Source of the DNA: Aliamphritea spongicola
GTDB lineage: Bacteria; Pseudomonadota; Gammaproteobacteria; Pseudomonadales; Balneatricaceae
NCBI GenBank assembly: GCA_024347235.1
Contig: AP025283.1
Coordinates: 2,852,001 to 2,916,000 of the forward strand
Direction: 5' to 3'
DNA length: 64,000 bases
Position numbers and translations under genes: made by a program. The notes beneath the pieces are model-generated. The model was not told where the DNA came from, did no database searches, and saw only the letters and a list, made by a program, of their open reading frames with translations. Below, piece after piece: positions 32,708-44,428 of this stretch; position 1 is the first letter of the stretch, and every line of letters starts with the position of its first letter.

Positions 32708-34889
32708 TTATTCCGGTTTTACAAACTCAAAACAGCAGTGAATTTTAGCATTACGCTTAAAATCCAGATCAATGGTTGAACGGGTAATATCCTTCACCTG
32801 ATAGCGCTGCTGCAGCCTCATCCAGCTTAAAGCGGCGATAATTATTAGAGAAGATAAGCTTGCCACCCGGGCGCAGTAACTGCATAGCCTGATCCACCAG
32901 CATCACATGATCACGCTGCACATCCAGCACATCATGCATGCGCTTGGAATTCGAGAACGTCGGCGGATCCATAAAGATCAGATCAAACTGCTGCCCCTTT
33001 TGCGCCTTGAGCCACTTAATACAGTCTTCCTGCAGAAAATGGTGGCGGGTTTCAGCAAAACCGTTCAGCGCAAAGTTCTTACGCGCCCAGTTAAGGTAGG
33101 TTGCCGACATATCAACACTGGTAGTCGAACGGGCACCGCCCTTCGCAGCATGCAACGAAGCCGTCGCGGTATAGCTGAACAGGTTAAGTACATCTTTACC
33201 CGCTGACTGCTGCTGAATCTGCAAACGTACCGGACGGTGATCCAGGAACAGACCGGTATCCAGATAATCCTGAAGATTGACCAGAATCCGGCAGCCGCCT
33301 TCCTGCACTTCAAAGAAATGCTCCGTCGCATTCTGCTTTTCGTACTGGCTGCTGCCCTGCTGACGGCGACGCTGCTTCAGCACTACCTTATCCGCCGGCA
33401 TTTCCAGCAGACCAGGCAAAACCTGCATGACTTCCTGCACCCGCTCAAATGCCTTAACTGAATCCACACTCTTAGGTGCGGCATATTCCTGCACGTGCAA
33501 CCAGTCACCGTAACGGTCTACCGCAACCGCATACTCCGGCAGATCCGCATCATAAATCCGGTAACAGCTGATATCCTGCTTACGGGCCCATTTACCCAGC
33601 TGCTTTAAATTCTTCTTCACCCGGTTGGCAAACATGGTCGCCCCTTCGGACAGAGCCACCGCACCGGCTTCAGTTTTATACTTTTCCTGATCCCGCTGTG
33701 CCTTTTCTGCCGCCTGCGCAACCTCTTCTTCAGTACGGGCGCGGATATCAAACATCAGCAACTGGCTTTCCAGCGCACCGTTATACAGCTTGTAACGCTT
33801 ATCCACCGCCAGCTTCATCATCTTGCACAGTTCCGGATTACCGGTAAATACTGCAGCACGCCAGCCGGCAAAATGCGCCTTAAGCCGCTCACCAAGATGC
33901 TGATACAGGAAATACAGCGTTGGCTCATCACCCAAACGCTCACCGTACGGAGGGTTGGTCAGCAACAGACCCTGTTCCATTTTCGCCGGCCGCGACAGCT
34001 TGGCCAGCTCGCGACGCTCAAAATGCATCAGATGATCAACCCCGGCACGACGGGCATTTTCCTGAGCAGTTGCCAGCACCTTGGCATCAGAATCAAAACC
34101 TGCCAGCTTGATATTAACAGCTGCCAGACCAGCATCACGGCGCGCTTGTGCCTCTTCCAGCAATACACGCCATACCGACGCCTTGTGCTGCGGCCAGTGG
34201 GTAAAACCAAACTCACGGCGCTGCAGGCCAGGGGCAATATCTGCGGCCATCATCGCCGCTTCAATTAACAGAGTACCTGAACCACACATCGGGTCGATCA
34301 GCCCCTGCCCCTGACTGAAGAAGTCTTGCCACTGGCTGCGGTATAGCAGCGCGGCGGCCAGGTTTTCCTTCATAGGCGCTTTACCCGCCTGCAGACGATA
34401 GCCACGACGGTGTAAACTGTCCCCTGACAGGTCCAGACAAATCCGCAACTTACCCCGGTTCAGGCGCACATTCACCCGTAAATCCGGACGCAGACGATCC
34501 ACAGATGGCCGCCGCCCCGTTTCTTCACGGATCTGATCAACGATTGCATCCTTAACCTTCTGAGAACCAAAGCGGCTGTGACTGATCGCCTGAGACTGAC
34601 CGGAAAAATCCACTGTCAGTGTGCCACTGGCCCGCAGATGATCCAGCCAGCCAACCGCACGCACCGCCTGATACAGATCATCAGCGGTTTCAACTTCATC
34701 AGCTTCGTGTAATACCAGCAAGACCCGGTTAGCCACCCGCGACCACAGACACACCCGGTAAGCCTCAGCCAGCTCGCCGGCAAAACTCACACCCGCCAGG
34801 GTCTGACGGCAGTCCGTCACCCCCAGAGATTCAAGCTCATTAAATAAAACAGGCTCCAGGCCTTTGGGACAGGTAGCAAAAAAATTCAT
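32708..34889 (-). CDS. rlmL: Bifunctional 23S rRNA methyltransferase RlmKL
   Basis: Methylates G2445 (RlmL part) and G2069 (RlmK part) of 23S rRNA. N-terminal THUMP domain (about residues 45-160). First methyltransferase with SGSGTLLIEA-type SAM motif (DPMCGSGTLLIEAAMMAADI) and catalytic TNPPYGERLG. Second methyltransferase with DVLNLFSYTATASLHAAKGG and IFMDPPTFSNSKRM. The raw frame ends early near 32769. Shifting frame near 32805 restores the C-terminus (DFKRNAKIHCCFEFVKPE) with the stop at 32708-32710, giving about 727 aa. ATG at 34889 (MNFFATCPKGLEPVL) matches the family start. Confidence 0.95.
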
Positions 34890-35405
34890 ATCAGACAGGT
34901 ATTCAAATAGATGGATGCGGGACACAGATTGTCAGGACACGCATGGTAACGCGCCGGCTCACATAACACCAGCCAAACAGCGCCAGATACCGGCCCTGCG
35001 CACCTTACACAAACCGTCACCGCTAGATCAAAATTCCCGAAAAACAACTTTCACAGGAAGAAATGGGTACAAATATTGAGCCATATCAGATGAAAATATT
35101 TCAAACATTTATTTGAAAAACATCTACAGGAATTAACTGTTTGAAAAAGCTGAATTATTGCATCTGCGAAGATTACAAATTTATTAAAAGCTAACCGTTA
35201 ATATGCTTTTTAATTACACAGCGAAGCTGAATTGAGTATAAATGGTGGAGTGCGATGTTCAGAGGCAAGAGCATTCTGCCCCTGATTCACAGAGAAATGG
35301 ATAGCTATTATTGCTGGCAGATTATCAAGAGTCACCCCACAGCTAAGGGATTCCAGAGGACGGCTATCCTGCCTTCAATGTTAAACCTTAAAGAGAGGTT
35401 GTCTT
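34890..35405. other. Long intergenic region upstream of rmf
   Basis: About 515 bases, AT-rich from 35060 to 35230. It should hold the rlmL promoter on the minus strand and the stationary-phase rmf promoter on the plus strand. I see no firm hexamer pair. A frame at 35255-35503 overlaps rmf out of phase and is not supported. Confidence 0.45.
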
Positions 35406-35615
35406 ATGAAAAGACAAAAGCGAGATCGTTCCTCCGTACTGTTCAACCGTGGTTTTCAGGCAGGCCTGATTGGCAAATCCCGGGACGAGTGTCCCGTCAA
35501 TAACGTCAATGATTTACGCAGTCACTGGATGAGTGGCTGGAGAGAAGGCCGCGAAGCACACTGGAACGGTCAGTCCGGGGTCTCAGCTATTAACATTAAC
35601 CCGTCTCTTCATTAA
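35406..35615 (+). CDS. rmf: Ribosome modulation factor
   Basis: 69 aa, basic. MKRQKRDRSSVLFNRGFQAG and the core SRDECPVNNVNDLRSHWMSG-WREGREAHW match RMF, which converts 70S ribosomes to 100S dimers in stationary phase. It is somewhat longer at the C-terminus than the 55-residue E. coli protein. Ribosome binding site AGAGAGG lies 8-14 bases upstream. Conserved neighbourhood with rlmL and pyrD supports the call. Confidence 0.93.
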   Translation: MKRQKRDRSSVLFNRGFQAGLIGKSRDECPVNNVNDLRSHWMSGWREGREAHWNGQSGVSAININPSLH

Positions 35616-35685
35616 CACCCGACCGAATCCTGCCAGCCTTCCGGTCGCAGGATTCAGATAGAACACTCACTTTTCCTAACCCATT

Positions 35686-35721
35686 AAAAGGGCCTGAAAC
35701 ACAGCTTCAGGCCCTTCTTTT
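35686..35721. terminator. Bidirectional terminator rmf / pyrD
   Basis: AAAAGGGCCTGAA, loop ACACAGC, TTCAGGCCCTTCTTTT between convergent genes. Confidence 0.85.
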
Positions 35722-35737
35722 ATCCCGGCAAAATAAC

Positions 35738-36766
35738 TCAGCTCTCTCTCAGCTCAGCAATGGCCTGAACAGAATCCCGGATAAGCGCCGGCCCCTGATA
35801 GATGAAACCGCTGTAAATCTGCACCAGGCTGGCACCGGCTTCAATCTTCTCCCGGGCATCAAAGCCATCGGTAATACCGCCCACACCGATAATCGGTAGT
35901 GCACCATCCAACTCACGGGCCAGAATCCGTACCGCCCTTGTAGACCCACTGCGAACCGGCGCACCGCTCAGGCCACCGGCCTCATCACCGTGCTGCAGCC
36001 CCTCCACCCCTTCACGGGACAAAGTAGTATTGGTTGCAATCACGCCGTCCAGTTCAAACTGTTTCAGGGAAGCGGCCACCAGACCAAACTCTTCTTCATT
36101 CATATCCGGTGCAATCTTCACAGCTACCGGTACATACTTGCCGAACACCTGTGCGAGCTTAGCCTGCTCTTCTTTCAGATTCTCCAACAGCTCATTCAGG
36201 GAATCACCAAACTGCAGGTTACGCAGGCCCGGTGTATTCGGCGAAGAAACATTCACCGTAATATACGTCGCCTTATCGTAGACCTTACGCATACACAGCA
36301 GATAATCATCCAGCGCACTCTCAACAGGGGTATCAATGTTCTTACCGATATTAATCCCCAGCACTCCGGTGTAACGGCTTCTGGCTACATTCTCCAGCAG
36401 GGTATCCACCCCCAGATTATTAAAACCCATACGGTTAATAATCGCGTACTGCTGTGGCAAACGGAAAATCCGTGGTTTCGGATTACCCGGCTGCGGCCGC
36501 GGGGTTACAGTGCCCACTTCCACAAAGCCAAACCCCAGAGCTGCCATTGCATCAATGGCGACGGCGTTTTTGTCCAGACCTGCCGCCAGACCCACCGGAT
36601 TGGGAAAATCGATACCCATCACATTCACCGGCAAATCCGGTTGCTTGCACGCCAGCAATTTATTCAGTCCGCTGCTGCCCATCAGCTGCATGCTTTTCAG
36701 AGTCAGGTCATGGGAAACTTCAGGATCAAGCTGAAACAGTGCAGAACGAGCGAGTTGATATAACAT
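35738..36766 (-). CDS. pyrD: Dihydroorotate dehydrogenase, quinone-dependent (class 2)
   Basis: About 342 aa membrane-associated flavoenzyme of pyrimidine synthesis. The N-terminal amphipathic helices ([20 protein letters not shown]) are typical of class 2. FMN-binding regions [12 protein letters not shown] and [11 protein letters not shown], catalytic Ser region [15 protein letters not shown], and the C-terminal phosphate site [23 protein letters not shown] at 36766 chosen to match the family start; an ATG four codons upstream is possible. No frameshift. Confidence 0.97.
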   Translation of the reverse strand: MLYQLARSALFQLDPEVSHDLTLKSMQLMGSSGLNKLLACKQPDLPVNVMGIDFPNPVGLAAGLDKNAVAIDAMAALGFGFVEVGTVTPRPQPGNPKPRIFRLPQQYAIINRMGFNNLGVDTLLENVARSRYTGVLGINIGKNIDTPVESALDDYLLCMRKVYDKATYITVNVSSPNTPGLRNLQFGDSLNELLENLKEEQAKLAQVFGKYVPVAVKIAPDMNEEEFGLVAASLKQFELDGVIATNTTLSREGVEGLQHGDEAGGLSGAPVRSGSTRAVRILARELDGALPIIGVGGITDGFDAREKIEAGASLVQIYSGFIYQGPALIRDSVQAIAELRES

Positions 36767-36791
36767 TGGCGGCCACATATCGGATTAAAAG

Positions 36792-37055
36792 TCAGGCGGC
36801 ATTATAAGCAATCGGTGAAACAGAGTAAAAAGCCATCCCTTTATAAACGCCGGATATCGCTAAATTTTCCTGATCATCGAAGCGAATCACAAAACTTCCA
36901 CTGATTCCGCTGTGCAACAGAAACGGCCGCAGTATTTCAGCCGGAAACCGGATACGCCGACCGTCCCGGCTACGGGCAAGATTTTTCGCCGTACCGCGGT
37001 AATGCTGTAAAAACTCTTCGCTGCTCAGGCTGATATCAACAATTATCTGCTGCAT
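36792..37055 (-). CDS. DUF2835 family protein
   Basis: 87 aa. Contains the family pattern SSEEFLQHYRGTAKNL, SRDGRRIRFPAEILRPFLLH and SGSFVIRFDDQENL. Found widely in Pseudomonas and marine relatives; function unknown. Same strand as pyrD and directly upstream of it (25 bases from stop to the longest pyrD start), so probably co-transcribed. Confidence 0.8.
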   Translation of the reverse strand: MQQIIVDISLSSEEFLQHYRGTAKNLARSRDGRRIRFPAEILRPFLLHSGISGSFVIRFDDQENLAISGVYKGMAFYSVSPIAYNAA

Positions 37056-37311
37056 AATCCCGCTTAAAATTCATTCCAGTATTGCCGGTATTTTATATCA
37101 GGAAAATATCAGGTTTCCACGACAATCAATGACCAGAATGCATCTGAAAAACGCTTAACAAGCTGACATTGCCAGCTTTTTAACACCCGCACTTCATGGC
37201 CACTGGGATTTACAGAAAACCCCGTTATAATCCTAAGCTTAAACTTCCGCTGCCTGCGACCGAAACTGCCGGCATATAGACTATCAGCGCAACAGGATCT
37301 CACCTGCCAGT

Positions 37312-39116
37312 ATGCAACGCTTACTTAATTTTTTGTCATTCTGTCAGGCACGTTAAGCCTGTTGTATTCCGGTCTGCTACTGGCACAGGTAGGCGTTTAT
37401 CTCGACCGCTATGCCATCAATGAAAATGAAACCGTCCTGCTGACCGTCGAAGTGGATCAGCGGAGCGCCCGCCGTCCGGACTTTTCCCCTGAATAAAGAT
37501 TTTCATTTCCTTGGCAGCAAGCAAATGAGTGTTTCCAGCCACACCAATGGCAACAACACATACAGCAGCCGCTGGCAGATATTGCTCCGCCCGCGTAAAA
37601 GCGGTGAACTGCAGATTCCCGAATTACTGATCAACGATGAAGTCAGCCCGACCATTTCCTGACAGTACTGCCATCCCAGAACCGCCCGGCAGCTGCTGCC
37701 CCACAGAATGAGTTCATTGAGCACAACGTCGATAACAACGAAATATATGTGAACAGCCAGTTGCTTTACAGCATCAAGGTATTTCACCAGGAACCCCTTG
37801 CACAGCTTGCACACCTGCAACAGCCGGAACTGGACAATGCCGAAGTCAAGCCATTAGGAGAACCCCGCCAGTACACCACCCGCTTTCAGGGAGAAAGCTA
37901 CCAGGTACTGGAACATAACTATGCAATATTCCCGTTGCAGCCGGGCCAGTTAGTTATTCCTCAGGCCAGTTTCCGTAACGGCCCCGGCGCAGCTGAGGTA
38001 ACCAGCCCGCCACTGAATATCGCCATTCTGAACCAGGCGCCTCAGGATCCGCCCGGTTTCTGGTTACCTAGCAGCAAAGCCAGCATTACCGAAAACTGGC
38101 AGATGCCTGAACCACTGGTGCCGGGCGCCGCCATCAGACGGACAATTACCCTCAGCGCTGAAGGTGTTCCTGCCAGCAATCTGCCTTCACTGATGCCCCT
38201 GCGAAACGAACTGGCACGTATTGCCATTGAAGAAGTTACCCTGAATGAAGAAGTCACCGGCGCAGGGTTGGTAAGCAGCCGGACGGAAGTCATTACCATT
38301 ATCCCCACCGAACGGGGTGAAGTAACCCTGCCACAAATCGTGATTCCCTGGTGGAACACCGAACGTGACCGTAATGAAAGAGCTACCTTGCCAAGTGCCA
38401 TCCTGCGGGTGATTCCAGGTGCTGCACCGATCAGCATCGGTGAAAGCCTGCCACCGGCTGATGCCGTTAAAACAATGGCTCAGACAGAACCGGCTCAGAA
38501 AGCAACTGCTGCCCCGGCAATGCAAGAAAACACGGCAACAGAGCCAGCGGCGCCTGCTAACGCGCAGCCTGTCCCTGCTCCAGCCACAGATACAACGCCG
38601 GCCCTCCCTCTGGCATCACCGCAGGATAACTCACTGCCTTTCATTGTCTGGCTGTTAGCAGGTTTCAGCATTCTCTGTGCTCTGGGCTGGCTGTATACCT
38701 TTGCCCGGCTGCGCAAGATGAAACAGGATCCCTTCGCACCGTCTATGCCTCTGACAGAAGACCAGACCGCTGCTCCTGAAGCCGTTGAAGAAGAACTGGA
38801 TGCAGCCGATCTGATGGCCATTCAGCTCGCTGAAGAAGAAGCCTTTAACGCCACCATACAGGCCTGTCATCAGGGCATGGCGCTGGAAGCCCGGCTAATG
38901 ATGCTGGAATGGGCCCGGTACATCTGGCCGGATAAAGAAGTACAGAACAGCATGGACATGATCAACGCCAGCGGTAGCAAAACCCTTGAGCTGCTGCTGA
39001 TTGATCTTGAAAACCATATTAATGAACACGATACGGATGACTGGGCCGGTGACCTGCTCGCCAACGCCCTTTATAAAATCCGGGAACGCCAGTCGGTGCT
39101 GTTACAAACCCTCTGA
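37312..39116 (+). CDS. BatD family protein
   Basis: About 600 aa. Restoring one T near 37335 gives a signal peptide (start MQRLLNFFVILSGTLSLLYS). Further lost bases near 37490 and 37660 rejoin an N-terminal beta-rich region (YAINENETVLLTVEVD, SSRWQILLRPRKSGELQIPE) with the clean remainder. An Ala/Pro-rich linker (about 38460-38630), one membrane helix (FIVWLLAGFSILCALGWLYT) and an acidic cytoplasmic tail follow. BatD usually accompanies MoxR ATPase and VWA proteins BatA/BatB, but none is adjacent here. Role in envelope stress or complex assembly is inferred from the family only. Confidence 0.8.
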
Positions 39117-40015
39117 TTATCCGTCAGCCAGAACCGCTTCAAGGGCTGCCGGCAATTCAGGATAACTGAACCGGTAGCCAGCCTCTTCTATGCGCTGCGG
39201 ATAGACCCGCTGTCCTTTAACAGCAATACAGCCCCTTCCCCAGCATCAGCCCCGGTACAAACCCGGGCAAGGGTAATATCGCCGGACGATGCAGCGCCCT
39301 TCCAAGCTCAGCACTGAATTCGGCATTGCTGACCGCACCGGGAGCGGTCAGGTTATACGCGCCGGAACATTCTGAATGCTTCAGCAAATACACAATGATC
39401 GCCAGTTCATCCTGAAGGTGAATCCATGACATCACCTGCTCACCGGACGCAATCCGCCCCCAGCCCGAACCGGAACGGCGGGAGCATTTTCGCCAGCGCA
39501 CCGCCTTTACCCAATACAATTCCGGTACGTAACAGACATACCCTTACACCGGATGCTTCAGCCCGCAGCGCACTCTCTTCCCAGCACCGGCAAAGCTCAT
39601 GGGTAAACTCATCATGGGGCTCAGCATCTTCAGACAACACCCGGTCAGACGGCTGACTGCCGTAATAGCCGATAGCAGAACCACTGAGAAAAACTGCCGG
39701 CTTATTCTGCAGACGCTCAACCAGCGCCACCAGCGCATCCGTCACAGCAACTCGGCTATTGAGCAGTAACTGTTTACGTGCTTCTGACCAGCGGGCATCC
39801 GCAATGCCTTCCCCTGCCAGATTAATGATCGCATCGATATGCACATCATCCCCAAGGTGATCCAGTGAAGTAACACCACTGACGCTGTCTGCGAATAAAC
39901 GCCGCAGTTTCGCTTCTGAGCGAACCCAGAGCGTCAGCGAATGACCTTCAGCCAGCAATACCGGCACCAGCGCCTGACCAATAAATCCTGTTCCGCCACT
40001 CATCAGAATATGCAT
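39117..40015 (-). CDS. TIGR01777-type epimerase (SDR superfamily)
   Basis: About 300 aa after correction. Extended short-chain dehydrogenase fold: NAD(P) motif MSGGTGFIGQALVPVLLAEG, INLAGEGIADARWS, SGSAIGYYG with the catalytic Tyr, and SWIHLQDELAIIVYLL. The C-terminal DUF1731-type extension ends EEAGYRFSYPELPAALEAVL. Related to E. coli YfcH; substrate unknown. Frame breaks near 39466 and two or three near 39213-39240. Its stop (39117-39119) abuts the stop of the convergent BatD gene with no gap. Confidence 0.87.
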
Positions 40016-40087
40016 ACGATTCCCTCATTCCTTGTTCCGGCATCTGTGCATGCGCAAAACTGCACAGACTCTTTACAATCTTATACC

Positions 40088-40116
40088 TTGAAATCCATCC
40101 TGTGGATCTCTATATA
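40088..40116 (+). promoter_or_regulatory. Sigma70-type promoter for riboflavin synthase
   Basis: TTGAAA at 40088-40093, a 17-base spacer, TATATA at 40111-40116. The -10 is embedded in a near-palindrome GATCTCTATATAAAGATC. The leader would be about 70 nt and shows no FMN riboswitch-like structure. Confidence 0.55.
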
Positions 40117-40192
40117 AAGATCTCAGCTAAGACACTTGACGTTAATACAGCTTAATCCCCGGCAGCCTGCTGCCTACAGATGAGAGATAACT

Positions 40193-40806
40193 ATGTTCAC
40201 AGGTATCGTACAAGGCATCGCCACTGTCACCCAACTGGAACGACAGGAAAACTTTATGCGGCTCACACTGGAGCTGCCACAGGCCAGTTGCGATAACCTG
40301 CAAACCGGTGCCAGCATTGCCGTCAACGGCACCTGCCTGACCATTACCGGCTTCAGCGGCCAGTTGGTCCACTTTGACCTCATCATGGAAACCCTGCGGG
40401 TAACCAACCTTGGCGCACTGCAACAGGGGATAAAGTAAACTTTGAGCGGGCGGCGCGCTTTGGCGATGAAATCGGTGGCCACCTGTTATCCGGCCACGTG
40501 CACAGCCAGATCAGCCTGCGCAGCAAAGACACCCCGGCGGATAACTGCATCCTGTGGTTTGACGTTGCACCTGAATTTATGAAGTACATCCTGCCGAAAG
40601 GCTTTGTCGCCCTGAACGGCTGCAGCCTCACTGTCGGTGAAGTCAGTGACAACGGCTTCAATGTATACCTGATTCCCGAGACGCTCTCCGTAACCACCTT
40701 CGGCACTGTTCAGCCCGGCGATACCATCAATCTGGAAATCGACAGCCAGACCCAGGCAGTGGTGGATACCATTGAACGCTATATGGCGCACCGGAGCGAC
40801 AGCTAA
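40193..40806 (+). CDS. ribE: Riboflavin synthase alpha chain
   Basis: Dismutation of two lumazines to riboflavin. Two lumazine-binding repeats: MFTGIVQGIATV to LRVTNLG, and GGHLLSGHVHSQISL to SVTTFG. Conserved NGTCLTITGF and NGCSLTVGEV are present. One G is missing near 40431 (GDKVNFERAARFGDEIGG). Corrected length 204 aa, slightly short for the family. Single-gene unit; no other rib gene nearby. Confidence 0.94.
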
Positions 40807-40902
40807 CGCATCCACAAGCGGGCTGCTTCAGCAAAACAGTAAGGAAAGCAGTAAGCCCCTACAGAGCCCCCTACCTTACATCTGGCCTGAAACATACAGA
40901 CG

Positions 40903-40931
40903 AAAAACCGCAGCACCCGGCTGCGGTTTTT
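40903..40931. terminator. Bidirectional terminator ribE / mqo
   Basis: AAAAACCGCAG, loop CACCCGG, CTGCGGTTTTT between convergent genes. Confidence 0.85.
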
Positions 40932-40948
40932 GTCACTCAGTAAAAGAC

Positions 40949-42445
40949 TTACGCCTCTTCAGCGCCGTACTGATCATCAATTTTCAGCACAGACAGGGTA
41001 CGCTTACGAACGGCGCAGCAGCTCATCATCTGCCACCAGATCTTCACCGTAAGACTCAACCATCTGCTTCAGCTTGGCCTGCCACTCTGAGTAGCAACCT
41101 GCTCAGGGAAGCAGCGATGAATCACATCAATCATGGTCATGGTAGCTGTAGACGCCCCGGAGAAGCGCCCAGCAGCGCAGCCAGCCGGCCATCGGCAGAG
41201 GAAATAACCTCGGTACCGAATTCCAGTTTGCCCTTACCCTTATCATCTTTCTTAATGATCTGTACCCGCTGACCGGCATAAGACAGTTCCCAGTCTTCAT
41301 CTTTAGCATCCGGGAAGAAACGGCGTAAGGCATCCACGCGGTCACTGTGTGACTGCATCACTTCGCTGATCAGATAACGGGTCAGGTCCATATTCTTGGC
41401 ACCGACCGACATCATTGGCTTAAGGTTATTCAGACGCACACTCAGCGGCATATCCAGCACAGAACCTTCTTTCAGGAACTTAGTAGTAAAACCGGCGAAA
41501 GGCCCGAATAACAGCGCACGCTTACCGTCGATCACCCGGCTGTCCAGATGTGGAACAGACATCGGCGGCGCACCGATTGGCGCCTGACCATACACCTTGG
41601 CCATGTGCTGCTCAACAATTTCCGGCTTATTACATACCAGCCACTGACCGCTTACCGGGAATCCGCCGTAACCGTCACCTTCACTGATGCCGGATTTCTG
41701 CAGCAGTGGCAATGCACCACCACCGGCACCCAGGAAGACAAACTTAGCCCGCAGTTTAGTCTCTTTACCCTTCAGAGACTTAAGCTCAACCCGCCAGTCG
41801 CCATCGCTGTACTGGGACAGATCTTCAACCGCATGGCCCAGCAGTAACTCAAAGTTATCCTGCTTCTGCAGGTAATTCACCATGTTACGGGCCAGAGAAC
41901 CGAAGTTAACATCCGTACCGTAACGCACACGGGTAGCTGCTACTGGCTCATCCGTCGGGCGATTCTGCATCACCAGTGGCATCCACTCATTCAGCACAGC
42001 CGGATCTTCAGAATATTCCATATCGGCAAACTGAGCACTCTTGCTCAGGGCCGCATAACGCTTACGCAGGAAAGCAACATTCTCTTCACCCCACACCAGA
42101 CTCTGATGCGGTACGTTGCTGATGAACTGTTCAGGCTCAGGCAGGCAGCCCTGCTCAACCAGATAGGACCAGAACTGCAGACTGGCTTCAAAAGACGCGT
42201 TAATGTTAAAAGCTTTATCAGTACTGACACTGCCATCGCTCTGCAACGCTGTGTAGTTCAGTTCACAGTATGCCGCATGGCCCGTACCGGCATTGTTCAT
42301 TGCATCGGTACTTTCATTCGCCACGTGGTCTAGACGCTCGACCATGGCAATCTTCATGGAAGGATCAAGCTGTTTAAGCAGCACACAACGTGGTGCTCAT
42401 CGCACCGGCACCCACCAGTAATACATCAACAGTTTTCGAGGTCAT
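40949..42445 (-). CDS. mqo: Malate:quinone oxidoreductase
   Basis: About 500 aa FAD-dependent peripheral membrane enzyme that oxidises malate to oxaloacetate and reduces quinone. FAD motif VDVLLVGAGAMSTTL, then MVERLDHVANESTDAMNNAG, GHAAYCELNYT and C-terminal YAGQRVQIIKKDDKGKGKLE. Lost bases break the frame near 42385, 41155, 41090 and 41012. The tail ends VLKIDDQYGAEEA with the stop at 40949-40951. Start ATG at 42443-42445 with GGAG five bases upstream. Complements the TCA cluster of this window. Confidence 0.93.
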
Positions 42446-42960
42446 AAATCTCCGCCATTTAAACCTGACATTAACGCTGCTATCAACACTGCACCGCAAC
42501 AAATCGGCAGAACCGAAATCCCGCCGGCGGTAACAGCACTGGGTAAAGAGCTTCTGCAGTTTAGTTGCTGCAGCATCCATCTGGGTAAATGAACCAGCTT
42601 TCGTTATTAACGAAGCAGAATTACCGCCCAGGATGGAATTTGTGGCGCTGATTATACTGATTATGACCGAAAAAGCTTGTGGCACCGGATAATAAAATAC
42701 TATCCCTTAGGCGGATACTCCCACTAAGGTCTATACAATAATCCTCTTCTACAGGAATCATCACGCTGCACCTGCAAAATCACCGGTAGCTGTTTCTCAA
42801 AACAGAAATCACTGCCATCAGCCCGCATATCAGGGCCTTATGACAGCACCTGACCTGATAAACCCTAGTGCAAATTCGGCTAACCGCCAGCCCCTGAAAC
42901 AACAGATACCGGCAATACGCCTCATAGTGATAGCTAAAACGCGTCTCAGCCTAGAACAAC
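42446..42960. other. Intergenic region upstream of mqo
   Basis: 515 bases between mqo and the BASS transporter, both on the minus strand. A perfect TATAAT lies on the minus strand at 42651-42656 and may be a -10 of mqo, but no matching -35 is clear. No gene is supported. Confidence 0.4.
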
Positions 42961-43846
42961 TCAACGTAAAATCGCTGGACTGTGCCCGGAACGGCCCGGC
43001 AGGTTACGCCAGATGATCAGCCCCAGTGCCGGCACCTGCATAAATATCCCATACAGGAGAACCGCAACGGACATTTCATTATTCTGCAAAACCACTGCTG
43101 TAATCACCAAGCCTGTGCCCGCATTCTGGATTCCCGTCTCAATCGCCAGCGTCAGTGCCCGGGCGTCCCCACTCTCAGCTTATGGCCGGCCATATACGCC
43201 AGTAACATTGCGCCGGTGGCCAGGGTTAAAATCGCCGGCGCCAGTACCGGGAGCAATTGCATCAGCCCCTGAATCTGAGCGGCCGTGAGTGTTATTACCA
43301 CCACCAGCATAACCAAAGCAGCGGCGGCTTTTATCCAGCGCTGTGCCCGAATACAAAACCCGGTTTGCCAGTGACGGCAAAGCATTCCCAGTATCACCGG
43401 CAAAACACCGATCGCCAGCAGCTTACCGATTGTCGCCCCCACCGGAAAATCAATGGCTAAATTGCCCAACTGCAACTGCTGCAGGGCCAGCACACTGAGC
43501 ACAGGTAAGGTAAAAGGAATAATCAGCCCGGATAAAACAGTCAGGCTGACCGACAATGCAGTATCCGCCCGGCACAGCAAACATATCAGATTAGAAGTGG
43601 CACCTCCCGGTGCGAAGGTAACAATCATCAGGCCCGCCGCCAAAACAGCCGGCAGCCCAAATAAAGCCACCACAGCCAACCCCAGCAAGGGCAGCAACAC
43701 TAACTGCAACAGCCCTCCCAGCACCAGCACACCAGGTCGCGACAGTAACGCGCTGAAATCTTTAACCGACAGTGACAGCCCCACGGCAAACATCACGGCA
43801 AAAGCCCCAGGGGTAAGAAGATAGCAACTGTATCCGGGCTGTTCAT
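42961..43846 (-). CDS. Bile acid:sodium symporter (BASS) family transporter
   Basis: About 295 aa with eight to ten hydrophobic helices. Family features: VMFAVGLSLSVKDF near the N-terminus, the crossover-type motif TFAPGGATSNLICLL, and a C-terminal half with AIETGIQNAGTGLVITAVVL, which holds the conserved E-xG-xQN sodium site. Transports an organic anion; the substrate cannot be told. Lost bases near 43815 and 43160 split the frame. Start ATG at 43844-43846. Confidence 0.85.
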
Positions 43847-44428
43847 AAGCAGGTCTGTACTCCGTTGCAGACAGGTTTCAGAAGTTTTCGCCATCATAGG
43901 GCTTACCCGCCCCGGATAACATAACCACCTCTTATCCGTTAGTCGTATAAGTTGCTAAAAACACCCGGATAACATCCTGTTTTTGCTGCCTTTACCGGCA
44001 TCAGTAAAAACAGTTGCCTGGCTATAAATCTTTTCCCCAACCGGCACCCAAACCCCGGCAGTACAGGGCCTGAAAAGATCTACTCACATATCTTGTGGAT
44101 AACGCTGTGGGTAGCCGTTCAAAACCGCCAACGCCCCCATAACAGTGCTGATACACACAAACTGATCATTTTTTAACCATTTGTTTTATTTTATATTTAT
44201 CAAATACTTACAAACAGCAAAATGGATTTTTCTGGCTAAAGCGGTATTTTTCCCACACTATATTGCAAAACCGCGTCAGCTCTGTGACAGAGCCAAGTCA
44301 ACCCGAAAAACGCATTTTTTGATATTTTTTACGCCTTTTGATCCCGGCGCTGGAGCCCGCCAACCAGACACATTAGTATGCCCTCCGGATTCAGACGAAG
44401 CTGCCCGATAGCAGCTATTATTCAGATT
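43847..44428. other. Divergent intergenic region, AT-rich
   Basis: 582 bases between the BASS and CDF transporter genes. Contains one perfect DnaA-box match at 44094-44102 (TGTGGATAA) and an AT-rich stretch at 44160-44230. No gene and no clear promoter pair were found. Frames here are unrecognisable. Confidence 0.45.

Noticed and set aside
35255..35503. 82-aa frame overlapping rmf in another phase
   Set aside because: It overlaps rmf, which has clear family sequence and a ribosome binding site; no motif in the alternative frame.
44094..44102. Perfect DnaA box TGTGGATAA in an AT-rich gap
   Set aside because: A single box without a cluster, 13-mers or dnaA/dnaN nearby is not evidence for an origin.
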